NCBI RefSeq assembly: GCF_019710575.1
Contig: NZ_JAHWFK010000049.1
Location: forward strand, 30,775 to 94,774
Reading direction: 5' to 3'
Length of the DNA stretch: 64,000 bases
Origin: Paractinoplanes polyasparticus
GTDB taxonomy: Bacteria; Actinomycetota; Actinomycetes; Mycobacteriales; Micromonosporaceae
Under the pieces are notes generated by a model. The model was given only the letters and a program-made list of their open reading frames with translations, searched no databases and had not been told where the DNA came from. This document shows, one piece after another, positions 32,189 through 41,187 of this stretch; positions within the stretch are counted from its first letter, which is position 1, and each line of letters begins with the position of its first letter. A program made the position numbers and the translations under genes.

Positions 32189-33976
32189 ATGCCGTTGCCC
32201 TCCCCACCTCGCACTTCTCGTCTGCTCGCAGCCGGTGTCACGGGTCTGATGATGGCCGGAGCGCTCGTCGTGCCCAGCCTCGCAGCCGCGGTCTCACCAG
32301 CCGCCTCGCCCTCCGGCGAACTGACTGCCGCCGGCGCGTACGCGCGCACCAGTTCGGTCGAGCGCCGCCGCGTCGACTCGGTGGCCACGCCGGAACTGCG
32401 CTGGTACTCGTGCTATTCATGGGCGCAGTGCGCGACTGCGAAGGTCCCGCTCGACTACGACCGCCCGGACGGCACGAAGGTGACTGTCGCCCTGCTGCGG
32501 GTCAAGGCGCGCGACCAGAAACGCAAGATCGGCAGCCTGTTCGTGAATCCGGGCGGCCCCGGCGGCTCGGGCGTCGCGATGGCGCTCGCCGCCCCCTACT
32601 TCCTGAGCGACCCGCTGCTCGAGCGCTTCGACATCGTCGGCATGGACCCGCGGGGTATCGGTTTCAGCGATCCCGTCGCGTGTTTCGGCGACGCCGGCCG
32701 CCAGCAGCCGGTGCTGGCCAGGCTGAACACCGGTTTCCCGTACGGGGTGAAGGAAGAGAAAGCCTTCCTCAAGGCCGCAGCCGCGCAGGGCCGCGCCTGT
32801 TCGACCACCGGGCGTGACCTGGCCGGCTCCATGTCGACCGCCGAGGTCGCGCGCGACATGGACGTCATGCGCCGCGCCGTGGGCGACAGCAAGCTGAGCT
32901 ACCTGGGCTTCAGCTACGGCACCGCGCTCGGGCAGTACTACGCGAACATGTTCCCCGACCGCTTCCGCGCGATCGCCGTCGACGGCGTGATCAACCCGGT
33001 GGCCTGGGTCGGCAAGAAGAGCAACGCCGTCCAGGACGACCGGCTCCGCTCGGCCGACGGCGCCTGGAAGGCCCTGCACGAGATCCTCCGCCGCTGCAAC
33101 GTCGCCGGCGCCACCAGGTGCGAGTTCTCCGGCCAGGCGATCCGCCGTTTCCGCGTGATCGCCACCCGCCTGAAGGCCGAGCCCCTGTCGGTGGAGGGCG
33201 AGAAGATCACCTACGCGATGTTCGTCAGCATGGTGCTCAGCTCGCTCTACGACGTGGAGGCCGGCGCCGACGTGACCGCACTGGCCGCCGCAGTGTGGCG
33301 CCTGACCACCCCCGGCGCGAAGCCGGCCACGGCGGAAGTGACCGCCGCCGAGGCAACCGTCGCTCGCGCTCACCGGCGTCTGGCCGGCCGCGCCTTCCCG
33401 TACGACAATTCGTTCGACGCCTACGCGGCAGTGCTGTGCACCGACGGCCGCCACCCCGCCACCGGCGCTGCCTGGGTCAAGGCGGGCGCCAAGGCCGACA
33501 AGCGAGCCCCGTACTTCGGTCGTGCCTGGGCCTGGTCGAGTGCGTCGTGCGCCCGCACCACGTGGACCGTCCGCGACGAGGACGCCTACACCGGCCCGTT
33601 CACCCGCAAGACCAAGAACCCGGTCCTGGTCGTCGGCAACTACTGGGACCCGGCTACGAACTACGCCGACGCGGTGTCGTCGTCCAAGCTCCTGCCGAAC
33701 AGCCGCCTTCTGTCCAGCACCAACTGGGGCCACACCGCGTACGGCACGTCCCCGTGCGTGACCACCGCCATGGACCGTTACCTGCTGGCCCGCACTCTGC
33801 CCGCCGAGGGCACGACATGCGTAGGAACCGCCCAACCCTTCCGCACCGTCCTCAGCGAGGAGCCGGACGAACTGGCCGAGGACACCTTCGACCTGAACAC
33901 CGCCACCCCCGCCGAGATCGCCGCCCACGGCCTCCCCGCCGAGAACACCCCGAAGCACCTGCCACCCGTCCGCTGA
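32189..33976 (+). CDS. Secreted S33-type tripeptidyl aminopeptidase (alpha/beta hydrolase)
   Basis: 595-residue exported peptidase. A signal peptide (GVTGLMMAGALVVPSLAAA) is followed by the alpha/beta-hydrolase core with oxyanion region NPGGPGGSG and catalytic triad Ser242 (GFSYG), Asp487 (NYWDP) and His515 (NWGHT). The C-terminal TAP-like part is typical of Streptomyces tripeptidyl aminopeptidases (SlpD/SlpE, Tap). It should remove short peptides from N-termini of secreted proteins or hydrolyse peptides in soil. ATG 32189 is preceded by AGAGG. A strong hairpin terminator follows 12 bp after the stop. Confidence 0.9.
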   Translation: MPLPSPPRTSRLLAAGVTGLMMAGALVVPSLAAAVSPAASPSGELTAAGAYARTSSVERRRVDSVATPELRWYSCYSWAQCATAKVPLDYDRPDGTKVTVALLRVKARDQKRKIGSLFVNPGGPGGSGVAMALAAPYFLSDPLLERFDIVGMDPRGIGFSDPVACFGDAGRQQPVLARLNTGFPYGVKEEKAFLKAAAAQGRACSTTGRDLAGSMSTAEVARDMDVMRRAVGDSKLSYLGFSYGTALGQYYANMFPDRFRAIAVDGVINPVAWVGKKSNAVQDDRLRSADGAWKALHEILRRCNVAGATRCEFSGQAIRRFRVIATRLKAEPLSVEGEKITYAMFVSMVLSSLYDVEAGADVTALAAAVWRLTTPGAKPATAEVTAAEATVARAHRRLAGRAFPYDNSFDAYAAVLCTDGRHPATGAAWVKAGAKADKRAPYFGRAWAWSSASCARTTWTVRDEDAYTGPFTRKTKNPVLVVGNYWDPATNYADAVSSSKLLPNSRLLSSTNWGHTAYGTSPCVTTAMDRYLLARTLPAEGTTCVGTAQPFRTVLSEEPDELAEDTFDLNTATPAEIAAHGLPAENTPKHLPPVR

Positions 33977-33988
33977 CCGACGCCTGAC

Positions 33989-34033
33989 CCGAAGCCCCGC
34001 TCCCCGCGCAGGCAGCGGCGAGCGGGGCTTCGG
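33989..34033. terminator. Strong hairpin terminator after the S33 peptidase gene
   Basis: CCGAAGCCCCGCTC (33989-34002) pairs perfectly with 34020-34033 across a 17-base loop, followed by TTGGTTGTGG. It lies between two convergent genes (peptidase and SDR) and can serve both strands. Confidence 0.85.
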
Positions 34034-34068
34034 TTGGTTGTGGTCCATCTCGGTCGGTACGAGGCTTT

Positions 34069-34815
34069 TCAGACGGCGATTCGGCCGCCGTCGGCCGGGA
34101 GGATCGCGCCGTGGATGAAGGACGCCGCGTCGCCGGCCAGGAAGGCGATCGCCGCCCCGATCTCCTCGGCGCTACCGGGGCGCCCGGCCGGTCCGGCCGC
34201 CGCGAGCTGGTCGAGGGCCTCGCCCATGGCGGCGGTGCCTTCGGTACGGGTCGGGCCGGGGCTGACAGCGTTCACCCGTACGCCGCTGGGCCCGAACTCG
34301 GCCGCCCACGACTTGGTGAGAAGCACCAGCGCGGCCTTGCTCGCGCCGTACAGCCCCATGCCGGACGCCCCGAACTCGGCGACCATCGTGGTGACGTTGA
34401 TGATCGCGCCGTGCCCGCGGGCGGCCATCGCCGGGGCGAGCTCGGCGACCAGGAAGTACGGCGCCTTCACATTGACCGCGAAGACATCGTCGAAAGCGTC
34501 CTCGGTGGTCTTCTCGGTCGGGCCGAACGGGAAGATTCCGGCGCTGTTGACCAGGATGTCGATCTGTCCGGTCACGCCGGTCGCCCGGACCGCCAGCGCC
34601 CGTGCCGAAGCTTCGTCGTGCAGGTCGGCCGAGAGGAAGTACGCAGTCCCGCCGGCCTCCTCGATTCGCCGTGCCGCCTGCTCGCCGCGGGCGGCGTCGC
34701 GTCCGGCCAGCACCACCGTGGCGCCCAGAGCGGCCAGCGCGTCGGCCGTCGCCCGTCCGATTCCGCTGTTACCGCCGGTGATGAGGGCCGTCCGGCCGGA
34801 GAGTTCGGTTGCCAT
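34069..34815 (-). CDS. Short-chain dehydrogenase/reductase
   Basis: 248-residue classical SDR: cofactor motif TGGNSGIG at about 14-21, NSAG at about 91, catalytic YGASK at about 154-158 and C-terminal PADGG. The usual catalytic Ser falls in NVTTMVAEFGAS, where Thr or Ser may substitute. NADP(H) preference is suggested by the Arg in AGRDAARGE. It diverges from a LysR gene and is likely its target. Substrate unknown. Confidence 0.9.
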   Translation of the reverse strand: MATELSGRTALITGGNSGIGRATADALAALGATVVLAGRDAARGEQAARRIEEAGGTAYFLSADLHDEASARALAVRATGVTGQIDILVNSAGIFPFGPTEKTTEDAFDDVFAVNVKAPYFLVAELAPAMAARGHGAIINVTTMVAEFGASGMGLYGASKAALVLLTKSWAAEFGPSGVRVNAVSPGPTRTEGTAAMGEALDQLAAAGPAGRPGSAEEIGAAIAFLAGDAASFIHGAILPADGGRIAV

Positions 34816-34898
34816 GTATCGCTCACCTTTTCTGTCCCGGACCCCGAGCGGGGTTCCGGAAGCTGTAAGCGAAGGCCCGGTTCACCGGCATCCCGGCC

Positions 34899-34942
34899 GC
34901 GATAAGCGTGCCTTATCGCCGGTCATCACACGCGGCGTGATG
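34899..34942. promoter_or_regulatory. Two dyads in the SDR/LysR divergent promoter
   Basis: GCGATAAG (34899-34906) and CTTATCGC (34912-34919) form a perfect 8-bp dyad across five bases, which contains the T-N11-A pattern of LysR binding sites. A second dyad, CATCAC (34924-34929) and GTGATG (34937-34942), lies next to the LysR start. This two-site layout is typical of LysR-controlled divergent promoters. Confidence 0.6.
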
Positions 34943-34952
34943 CGATGGACGA

Positions 34953-35843
34953 GTGGAACTTCGGGAGTTGCGGGTCTTCCTCGCGGTCGCAGCCGAGCGC
35001 AGCGTGTCGGCGGCTGCCCGCCGCCTGCGGGTGAGTCAGCCGTCGGTGTCGCAGACGGTGGCCGCGTTGGAGCAGCAGATCGGCGCCGAGCTGCTGGTCC
35101 GCAGCAGCACCGGAGTGCTGCTGACCGAGGCCGGCACGGTGCTGGCCGCTGAGGCCCGCGCGGTGCTCGCCCGCTACGACCAGGCCCTGGTGGCGGTCGG
35201 GCGATTCGCGGCGGCCGGGGACTCGTTGTTGCGGATCGGCGTACCCCTGGAGTTTCCGCCCTCGCTGTTGCCGCATGCCTTGAAGGCCCTGGCAGAATCG
35301 GACCCCCGCACCCGGACGGCGGTGCGCCACCTGGCGTCGGCGGCACAGCTGGACGCGTTACGCGACGGCGACCTCGACCTCGGGCTGCTACGCAGCCGGC
35401 CGCCGGATCGGGAGCTCGACGCGATCGAGGTGGTCGAGGAACCGCTGGGTGTTCTTCTTTCCGCGTCGCAACCCAGTGGGCCGGACGGCGTGCGTCTGGC
35501 CGCCCTCGCCGGCCTCGACTGGGTGGGTTTTCCCCGCGACGGCAGCCCGGCCTGGTACGACGAAATCGCCGCCGTACTCCGCAGCCACGGCTTGGATCCG
35601 GGACCGGCCACGGCAGCCGGCGAATCGCTGATACCTGAGGTCAAGTTCGCCGCGGTCAGTTCGGGGCGGGCGTTCGCCTTCGCCCCACAGCAATGGACTC
35701 AGCCGCTGCCCGAAGGGATCATCTGGGCCCCACTGATCGGGACACCGCTGATTCGCCGAACCTGGGCGGTCTGGGCAGCGGACTCCCGGCGCCGCGACCT
35801 TGCCCGGCTGATATCGCACCTGGAATCAGCCCTTAGCCGGTGA
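34953..35843 (+). CDS. LysR-family transcriptional regulator
   Basis: 296 residues starting at GTG. The N-terminal winged HTH is textbook LysR (MELRELRVFLAVAAERSVSA, SQPSVSQTVAALEQQIGAEL, LLTEAG) and the C-terminal periplasmic-binding-like effector domain begins at about residue 90 (LLRIGVPLEFPPSLLPHAL). It diverges from the SDR gene with two dyads between the genes, so control of the SDR and of itself is likely. Confidence 0.92.
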   Translation: MELRELRVFLAVAAERSVSAAARRLRVSQPSVSQTVAALEQQIGAELLVRSSTGVLLTEAGTVLAAEARAVLARYDQALVAVGRFAAAGDSLLRIGVPLEFPPSLLPHALKALAESDPRTRTAVRHLASAAQLDALRDGDLDLGLLRSRPPDRELDAIEVVEEPLGVLLSASQPSGPDGVRLAALAGLDWVGFPRDGSPAWYDEIAAVLRSHGLDPGPATAAGESLIPEVKFAAVSSGRAFAFAPQQWTQPLPEGIIWAPLIGTPLIRRTWAVWAADSRRRDLARLISHLESALSR

Positions 35844-35893
35844 GGCGAGCGGTCGGCGGCCGCAGCGGGCTCGTCACTCCGGGGCGGTTGAAC

Positions 35894-36736
35894 CTATCGC
35901 GCCAGCGCCGCCGCCAGCTCGACCGGATTGTCGAGCCACGGGAAGTGCCCGCTGCCGGCGATCGTCACCACGGTCGCCGACGGGAACAGCTTCGCCGCCT
36001 CGGCGGCTGCGGCCGGGGTCGGCGACGCGTCGAGTTCACCCGCGATGATCAGCACCGGCGCGGCCAGCGCGGCCAGCTTCGCCGTGATCACGTCCCGATC
36101 CGGGGTGTACCCCGCGAAGAACCCGTCCCGGGCGGCGGCCGCGAACTCGTTCAGCCCGGCAGCGGCATGCGCGGCGGCTGCGGCGTCCCACCGGCCGTAC
36201 GCGAACGGCGCCCACGCCAACTCGAGCGGGTGGGTCTCCGCCTCGCTCGCGTCCTCGGGCAGCGCGTCCCACGCGGTCCAGGCCGCGACCGCCGCGTCGT
36301 ACCAGGGCTCGGCGGAGCGGGCCTCGTAGGCCTCCTCCATCCCGATGGGCGTGAGACCGGCCGCGCGGACGAGACCGGTGAGCAAGATCAGGCGCTCGAC
36401 CCGGCCCGGATGCTCGGCGGCATAGAGCGTGACCACATTGGCGCCGGCCGAGTGGCCCAGCAGCGTCATCGTCTCCAACCCGAGATGAGCGCGCAACGCC
36501 TCCAGGTCTCGCACCAGCGCGTCCATCCGGTACGTGGCCGGATCCGCCGGCGCCGCGGAGTCGCCGGTGCCTCGGCTGTCCAGCCGGATCACCGTGTACG
36601 ACCGGGTCAGCCCGCCGAGGTCACCGAGGTAGACGCCGGCGCGACCGGGCCCACCGGGCTGGCAGACGAGCACGGGCCCGGAGCCCTCGACGTGGTAGGC
36701 GAGCGTCGTTCCGTCGTACGAGCTGAAGGTCGGCAC
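35894..36736 (-). CDS. Alpha/beta-fold hydrolase
   Basis: 280-residue hydrolase with oxyanion strand PVLVCQPGGPG, nucleophile elbow LGHSAGAN (Ser in GHSAG), acid residue in AGELDASPTP and His in GSGHFPWLDNP. It resembles proline-iminopeptidase-like or ester hydrolases. GTG 36736 (VPTFSSYDGTTLAYHVEG) is preferred: a longer frame to 36832 would overlap the upstream membrane-protein gene and add a disordered leader. It lies 62 bp downstream of that gene on the same strand. Substrate unknown. Confidence 0.88.
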   Translation of the reverse strand: MPTFSSYDGTTLAYHVEGSGPVLVCQPGGPGRAGVYLGDLGGLTRSYTVIRLDSRGTGDSAAPADPATYRMDALVRDLEALRAHLGLETMTLLGHSAGANVVTLYAAEHPGRVERLILLTGLVRAAGLTPIGMEEAYEARSAEPWYDAAVAAWTAWDALPEDASEAETHPLELAWAPFAYGRWDAAAAAHAAAGLNEFAAAARDGFFAGYTPDRDVITAKLAALAAPVLIIAGELDASPTPAAAAEAAKLFPSATVVTIAGSGHFPWLDNPVELAAALAR

Positions 36737-36798
36737 AGCGGCATCGTGCCACGATCCGCCCCGCGCGCGTCGCCCCACAATGCTCGCCTCGGGAACGC

Positions 36799-37206
36799 TC
36801 AAGCCTCCTGCGACGTCGCCCTCCGATTCCATCCGAAGAGACCGGCCAGCACCACGAACAGGACGGCGAAACCCAGCCCCGCTGACTGCTCCGGCGCGGT
36901 GAACGATCGCACCGCCAGAGCGACCGAGCTGACCGCGGCCAGCCCGATCAGGACCCCGACGATCGCCGTGTCGGTGCCCTCCCAGCGCGCCGCGCCGTCC
37001 GCGCCACGACGGCGAGCCTGAGTACGAACCTCATGAGCCAGGGCGGCGGTCGCCAGCGTCATCAACACGAAGAACGGCGCGGACAGCAGCGCGTCATCGA
37101 CGTTCTCGAAGACAGTCGATCCGAAGCCGCTGGACACGAGGGCAAGAACGGCGGTGCGGGCAAAGCGGCCATCGACCATCGATTCGGTGTTGCTGGCTGG
37201 CGTCAT
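36799..37206 (-). CDS. Small hypothetical membrane protein
   Basis: 135 residues with about three hydrophobic helices (LLSAPFFVLMTLATAALAHE, AIVGVLIGLAAVSSVALAV, LGFAVLFVVLAGLFGW) and a basic cytosolic loop (RTQARRRGADG). No family recognised. The 172 bp upstream, to the VWA gene, contains no convincing gene. Confidence 0.65.
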   Translation of the reverse strand: MTPASNTESMVDGRFARTAVLALVSSGFGSTVFENVDDALLSAPFFVLMTLATAALAHEVRTQARRRGADGAARWEGTDTAIVGVLIGLAAVSSVALAVRSFTAPEQSAGLGFAVLFVVLAGLFGWNRRATSQEA

Positions 37207-37378
37207 CTACAGATCCTTCGAGTGCGACAGAGTCGGCTGGAAGAGCTGACACATGATCACACCGGCCGGACCTGGTGGTCGACGACCGGGCCGCCCGCTT
37301 CCACGCTACCCACGGCCCCGTGCACATCGCATCCCCGCGACGACAGCCCGCGCCCGGCCACCGACGGGGTGAGCGGGG

Positions 37379-39823
37379 TCAGCGTTTCCAGAAGGACTTT
37401 CGGTCGGGGGAGGACGGGGGCGAGCCGGGGGTTTCGGTGGACGAGGACGCGGTGTCGGTGGTGCCCGCGAAGGAGGTCAGGACTTTGAGCGCTGTTGCCC
37501 ACCGCTCGGTCGCGGGGGCGTCGGAGCGGAGACTGGTCACCAGCTCTTGCAGGGGGGTGTAGGCGGGGTCGGTCTGGGCGCCGATCAGGACGTGCAGGCG
37601 GCTGGCCAGGTCGTCGAGGAGTTCGCGCTGTTGCCACTCGGGCTGGGCGGTGGCGTCGCGCAGGCGCTGGGCCTCGGTTGCGGCCAGGGCGCGCACGTCG
37701 TCGAGGGACAGCGCGTTGGCGGCCATGGCTTTGCCTGTGCGGAAGGCGGGGGTCGCCGCGATGCCGGGGCGGCGGGAACGGGGGGTGCCGACGCGGTTGA
37801 CGTAGCCGGACGCGGGGGCGGGAGCACCGGCGAAGCCGCCGGCGGCGAGGCTTTCGTCGGCCGAGGCCGGTGCGAAGCTGGGCGGGCCGCTCGGCAGCGG
37901 GGGCGGGGCCGGAGACGCCGCTGCGGCCAGGCGCATCATCGCTGGCGCGACGGCGCCGGGCGCCTCCCAGCCGTCGGGGAGTTCGACGGGCTGGGTCACG
38001 CGGCGGGTCTCGCCGCCCTCGGTGACGACTCGGCTGTCGACCGCGACGTAGGCGGTGAAGCGGCACAGGACGCCGTAGCGCAGGGACGTCGCCACGATGC
38101 GATCCTCGAGGCTGCGATCGCCGGCGGCGTACGCGTCTTCGAGGTCGCGGAGGCGCGCCCGCGCCCACTGGGCCGGGACGGCGGGTTCGCTGCGCTGCTG
38201 GACGGTCACCGACGTGCGGAACTCGCGGTCGTCGCGGGTGCGGCCGGTGACGACGAGTTCGCCCGCGGGCCGGCCGGTGTAGCGGCCGCTCACCACCAGC
38301 GGGACGCCGGGGTAGAGGCCGGGCAGGCGGGCGGGCGACCGGTCGTCGTCGACGAGGCGCACGCCGGACGCCGTGATCCGGAGGCCGGTGACGACCGGCG
38401 CGCCGATGCGGCGGTGGATGTGTTCCATCGCCTCGTCGAGACGGTCCTCGCTCTCGACCAACTCGGCCCGGCCGGCGCCCAGGGCGGCGAGCCGCCCCAG
38501 GAAGCCCGCGTTGACCGCTCGGTCGATGCCGATCGTGTGGATGCGGGTCGTGCCGATCAGCGGGGTGACGTCGTGGACGATCTGATCCTCGTTGCCGACC
38601 TGGCCGTCGGTGACGAGCACCAGCACCCGGTCGCGGCCCTCGCTCGCGCGCAGCAGCCCCAGCCCTTCGGAGAGCGGAGCGAGCAGTTCGGTGCCGCCGC
38701 GGGCGGTGGCCCGGGCCAGGTGTTCGACGGCGCGGAAACGGTGCCGGTCGGTGGCCTCGGCCAGGCCGGGCGGCACGTCGTCGGGACGGTCGACCTGGTG
38801 GTCGAAGGTGAGCACGGCGAAACGGTCGGCGGCGGTCAGCGTGTCGACGACGCGGGCCGCGGCCCGGCGGGCGGCCACCATTTTCCAGCCGCCCATGCTG
38901 CCCGAGCGGTCGAGCAGCAGGACGACGTCTTTCGGGCGCGGGGCGGCGGACTCGGCCGGCGGCAGCACGACCAGTTGGTAGACGCCCTCGGGCTGCTCGG
39001 CGGACTCGTCGGGCACGGCGATCGCGGTCTGGCCGCCGCCGGCGTAGGGCAGCCGGAGCACGAAGTCGCGGTTGGCCCGCTCGTCGGCGCTGATCGTCAG
39101 CACGCCGTCGCGGTCGATGACGGTGTGGAGGCTGGAGCGCACCTCGCCCAGCTCGAGCCCGGCCGGGTCGATCTCGACGGCGATGCTGAGCCGCAGCGGG
39201 TTGGGGAAGCCGGGCAGCAGCACCGGCGGCGTGATGCGCGAGGCGTCGGGCACGGCGTCGGTGTCGGGAGCCCAGCCGTCGCCCACCGCCGGGCCGCTCA
39301 GGGGCGTGCCCGGGATGTAGCGCGGGGCCACGACCAGTGGGAACCGGAAGGTGGCCTCGCCGTCCTCGAAGGGCAGCGGGCCGACCAGGCTGAGCTCGAT
39401 GGTCACGCGCTCGCCGGGCAGGATGTTGCCGGCCCGCATCGTGAAGACGTCGGGCCGCTCCTCCTCGGCGATGGAGGCGCGCTGACCGGCCTTGATCGCC
39501 TGGTCGTACGCCTCGCGGGCCTGACCGCGTTCCTGCAGCTCGGCGGTGATCGTGCGCTCGTCGGCCGTCATGGTCATGCCCGTGACAGCGGCGCGGTCGG
39601 GCAGCGGGAAGACGTACGTGGCCTCGAGCGCGATGTCGTGCACGTTGACGAAATCGGTCTGCAGAACCGTGTGCGCGACCAGACCGCTGATGCGGGCCCG
39701 CACGTCGAGGCGGTCGAGCGGCAGCGCCCCGCGGTCGGTGCGCAGCATGCCGAAGCCGGAGTCGGGCAGGATCTTGATGCGGCTGATCTCCCCGGGATCC
39801 ATCGAGGTGACGGAGAGGGTCAT
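37379..39823 (-). CDS. VIT and von Willebrand factor A domain protein
   Basis: 814 residues. An N-terminal VIT domain at about 10-140 (ALEATYVFPLPDRAAVTGM, ITAELQERGQAREAYDQA) precedes a VWA domain at about 300-480 with an intact metal-ion site: DRSGSMGGWK, the Thr in RGGTELL and the Asp in VTDGQVGNED. The C-terminal half is extended and Pro/Ala-rich, with a helical tail. There is no signal peptide, so it is probably cytosolic. ATG 39823 overlaps the MerR-gene stop (ATGA). VIT/VWA proteins bind protein partners; the function here is unknown. The same-operon MerR regulator suggests stress-linked control. Confidence 0.88.
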   Translation of the reverse strand: MTLSVTSMDPGEISRIKILPDSGFGMLRTDRGALPLDRLDVRARISGLVAHTVLQTDFVNVHDIALEATYVFPLPDRAAVTGMTMTADERTITAELQERGQAREAYDQAIKAGQRASIAEEERPDVFTMRAGNILPGERVTIELSLVGPLPFEDGEATFRFPLVVAPRYIPGTPLSGPAVGDGWAPDTDAVPDASRITPPVLLPGFPNPLRLSIAVEIDPAGLELGEVRSSLHTVIDRDGVLTISADERANRDFVLRLPYAGGGQTAIAVPDESAEQPEGVYQLVVLPPAESAAPRPKDVVLLLDRSGSMGGWKMVAARRAAARVVDTLTAADRFAVLTFDHQVDRPDDVPPGLAEATDRHRFRAVEHLARATARGGTELLAPLSEGLGLLRASEGRDRVLVLVTDGQVGNEDQIVHDVTPLIGTTRIHTIGIDRAVNAGFLGRLAALGAGRAELVESEDRLDEAMEHIHRRIGAPVVTGLRITASGVRLVDDDRSPARLPGLYPGVPLVVSGRYTGRPAGELVVTGRTRDDREFRTSVTVQQRSEPAVPAQWARARLRDLEDAYAAGDRSLEDRIVATSLRYGVLCRFTAYVAVDSRVVTEGGETRRVTQPVELPDGWEAPGAVAPAMMRLAAAASPAPPPLPSGPPSFAPASADESLAAGGFAGAPAPASGYVNRVGTPRSRRPGIAATPAFRTGKAMAANALSLDDVRALAATEAQRLRDATAQPEWQQRELLDDLASRLHVLIGAQTDPAYTPLQELVTSLRSDAPATERWATALKVLTSFAGTTDTASSSTETPGSPPSSPDRKSFWKR

Positions 39824-40425
39824 GACGGACTCCCATCGATCGAGCCTTCGGCGACGAGCAGGCCTCGGGCGGCGAGTAGGTCGAGCAGGGGTGCGGCGGC
39901 CTCGGCGACGGCGTCGCGGTCGGCCTCGGTGAGGGCGCGGGGAACGAGCAGCAGGACGCCACCGCCGAGCGGGAGGCCGGTGAACGGTTGCGCCGCGGGC
40001 GTGGTCGGCGGTGGGGCCGGCGGCGCGGTGGGGACCGGTGGGGAGGCCCAGAAGCGCGGGCGGGGGGAGTGGTCGGGCGGAGCCTCGTCGTCGACCATGA
40101 CCAGCAGGCCGGGTGGGACGTGCGCGATGTCGGTGAGCGCGGACGGGGACAGGCCGACGAGCTCGGCCTGGATCTGGGCGAGGGTGAGCCCTTCGGCCTG
40201 GCGGCGTTTGATGGCGACGAGCTGTTCCAGATGGCGGGGACCGTAGAGCGCGGAGCGGCCGCGCATGCCGAGTGGCCGGTCGACCAGGCCGATCGTCGAA
40301 TACCACCGGATGGCGCGGCGATCGGGCAGATCGCGGACGCGTCCGTTCGGTGCGCCGGGGTATTCGGCCTCGAGAGCCTCGCGCACCCGTTCCACCAACT
40401 CGTCGAGCGTCCACATGCCGACCAC
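39820..40425 (-). CDS. MerR-family regulator heading the VIT/VWA operon
   Basis: 201 residues. The N-terminal winged HTH reads WTLDELVERVREALEAEYPG, then RDLPDRRAIRWYSTIGLVDR and RSALYGPRHLEQLVAIKRRQ, a divergent MerR type. The C-terminal half has a Pro-rich linker (PTAPPAPPPTTPAAQP) and a helical end, without an obvious metal-binding Cys set. GTG 40425 is used; ATG 40416 is an alternative. Two TGACACTGTCA dyads just upstream are likely operators. It is coupled to the VWA gene by a 4-bp overlap. Confidence 0.85.
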   Translation of the reverse strand: MVGMWTLDELVERVREALEAEYPGAPNGRVRDLPDRRAIRWYSTIGLVDRPLGMRGRSALYGPRHLEQLVAIKRRQAEGLTLAQIQAELVGLSPSALTDIAHVPPGLLVMVDDEAPPDHSPRPRFWASPPVPTAPPAPPPTTPAAQPFTGLPLGGGVLLLVPRALTEADRDAVAEAAAPLLDLLAARGLLVAEGSIDGSPS

Positions 40426-40427
40426 TG

Positions 40428-40452
40428 TGACACTGTCACGGTGACACTGTCA
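40428..40452. promoter_or_regulatory. Duplicated TGACACTGTCA dyad between merR and the cyclase gene
   Basis: TGACACTGTCA, a palindrome around one base, occurs at 40428-40438 and 40442-40452, 14 bp start to start. The pair lies in the 48-bp gap between the divergent MerR and cyclase-family genes, immediately beside the MerR start codon. Binding by the MerR protein is inferred. Confidence 0.65.
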
Positions 40453-40473
40453 ATGAGCTAGGGTGGCGCAACG

Positions 40474-41187
40474 ATGCGACTGATCAGCCTTTCCCACGTC
40501 AACGACCCGGCGACGACCGCGGTCTATCCCGGCGACCCGCCGTTCGAGCTCGAGACGGTCGCCACGATCGACCAGGACGGTTTCTACCTGCGCCTCATCC
40601 GGCAGGGCGAGCACACCGGCACCCACTGGGGCGCGCCCGGCCACTTCAACGCCGGCGAGCCGCTGGCCGACGAGCTCGACCTGGAAGACCTGCATCTGGG
40701 GGTGGTGAAGATCGACGTACGGGAGCAGTGCGCCCGTGATCCCGACTATGCCGTCACGATCGCCGACCTGGAACGGTGGGAACAGGCGCACGGCCGCATC
40801 CCCGACGAGTCCATGGTCGTCATCTGGACAGGCTGGGACGCCCGGTGGGGCACGGCCGCGTTCGCCAACGCCGGCGCCGACGGCACGCTGCACCATCCCG
40901 GCTTCGGCATCGAGACGGCCCGCTGGCTAGTCGACACCGGCCGTATCGGCCGGCGCGGCGGCACCGGCACCGACGCCTTCAGCCCCGACGTCGGCGCCGA
41001 CGCCACGTACGCGGTCTCGCGCCTGATCTACCGGCGCCATCGCATCAGCCTCGAAGTGCTGGCCAACCTCGAGGCGCTGCCCGCGGCGGGCGCCCGGATC
41101 CTGTGCGGCGGCCAGATCAACCGGGCCGGCTCCGGCTCCCCCGCCTTGATCTACGGCTTACTGCCCCGAGCCCCTGCGGAGGCCTGA
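40474..41187 (+). CDS. Cyclase-family (kynurenine-formamidase-like) protein
   Basis: 237 residues of the cyclase/KynB fold. The metal motif HxGTHxDxPxH appears as HTGTHWGAPGHF (His47, His51, His57), with Gly53 in place of the usual Asp ligand. The rest (TGWDARWG, HPGFGIETARWLVDTGRIG) is well preserved, so the protein is probably folded, but may use different metal ligands or a different substrate than formylkynurenine. Its last 37 bp overlap the 3' end of the opposite-strand metalloprotease gene. It is divergent from merR. Confidence 0.85.
   Translation: MRLISLSHVNDPATTAVYPGDPPFELETVATIDQDGFYLRLIRQGEHTGTHWGAPGHFNAGEPLADELDLEDLHLGVVKIDVREQCARDPDYAVTIADLERWEQAHGRIPDESMVVIWTGWDARWGTAAFANAGADGTLHHPGFGIETARWLVDTGRIGRRGGTGTDAFSPDVGADATYAVSRLIYRRHRISLEVLANLEALPAAGARILCGGQINRAGSGSPALIYGLLPRAPAEA

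Noticed and set aside
37207..37378. Possible small gene between the membrane protein and the VWA gene
   Set aside because: Short frames on both strands lack ribosome sites and known motifs; most likely a spacer.
37547..40246. An 899-codon open frame on the plus strand over the VWA gene
   Set aside because: It is antisense to the VIT/VWA and MerR genes, whose motifs are clear; Gly/Arg/Asp-rich translation with no family.
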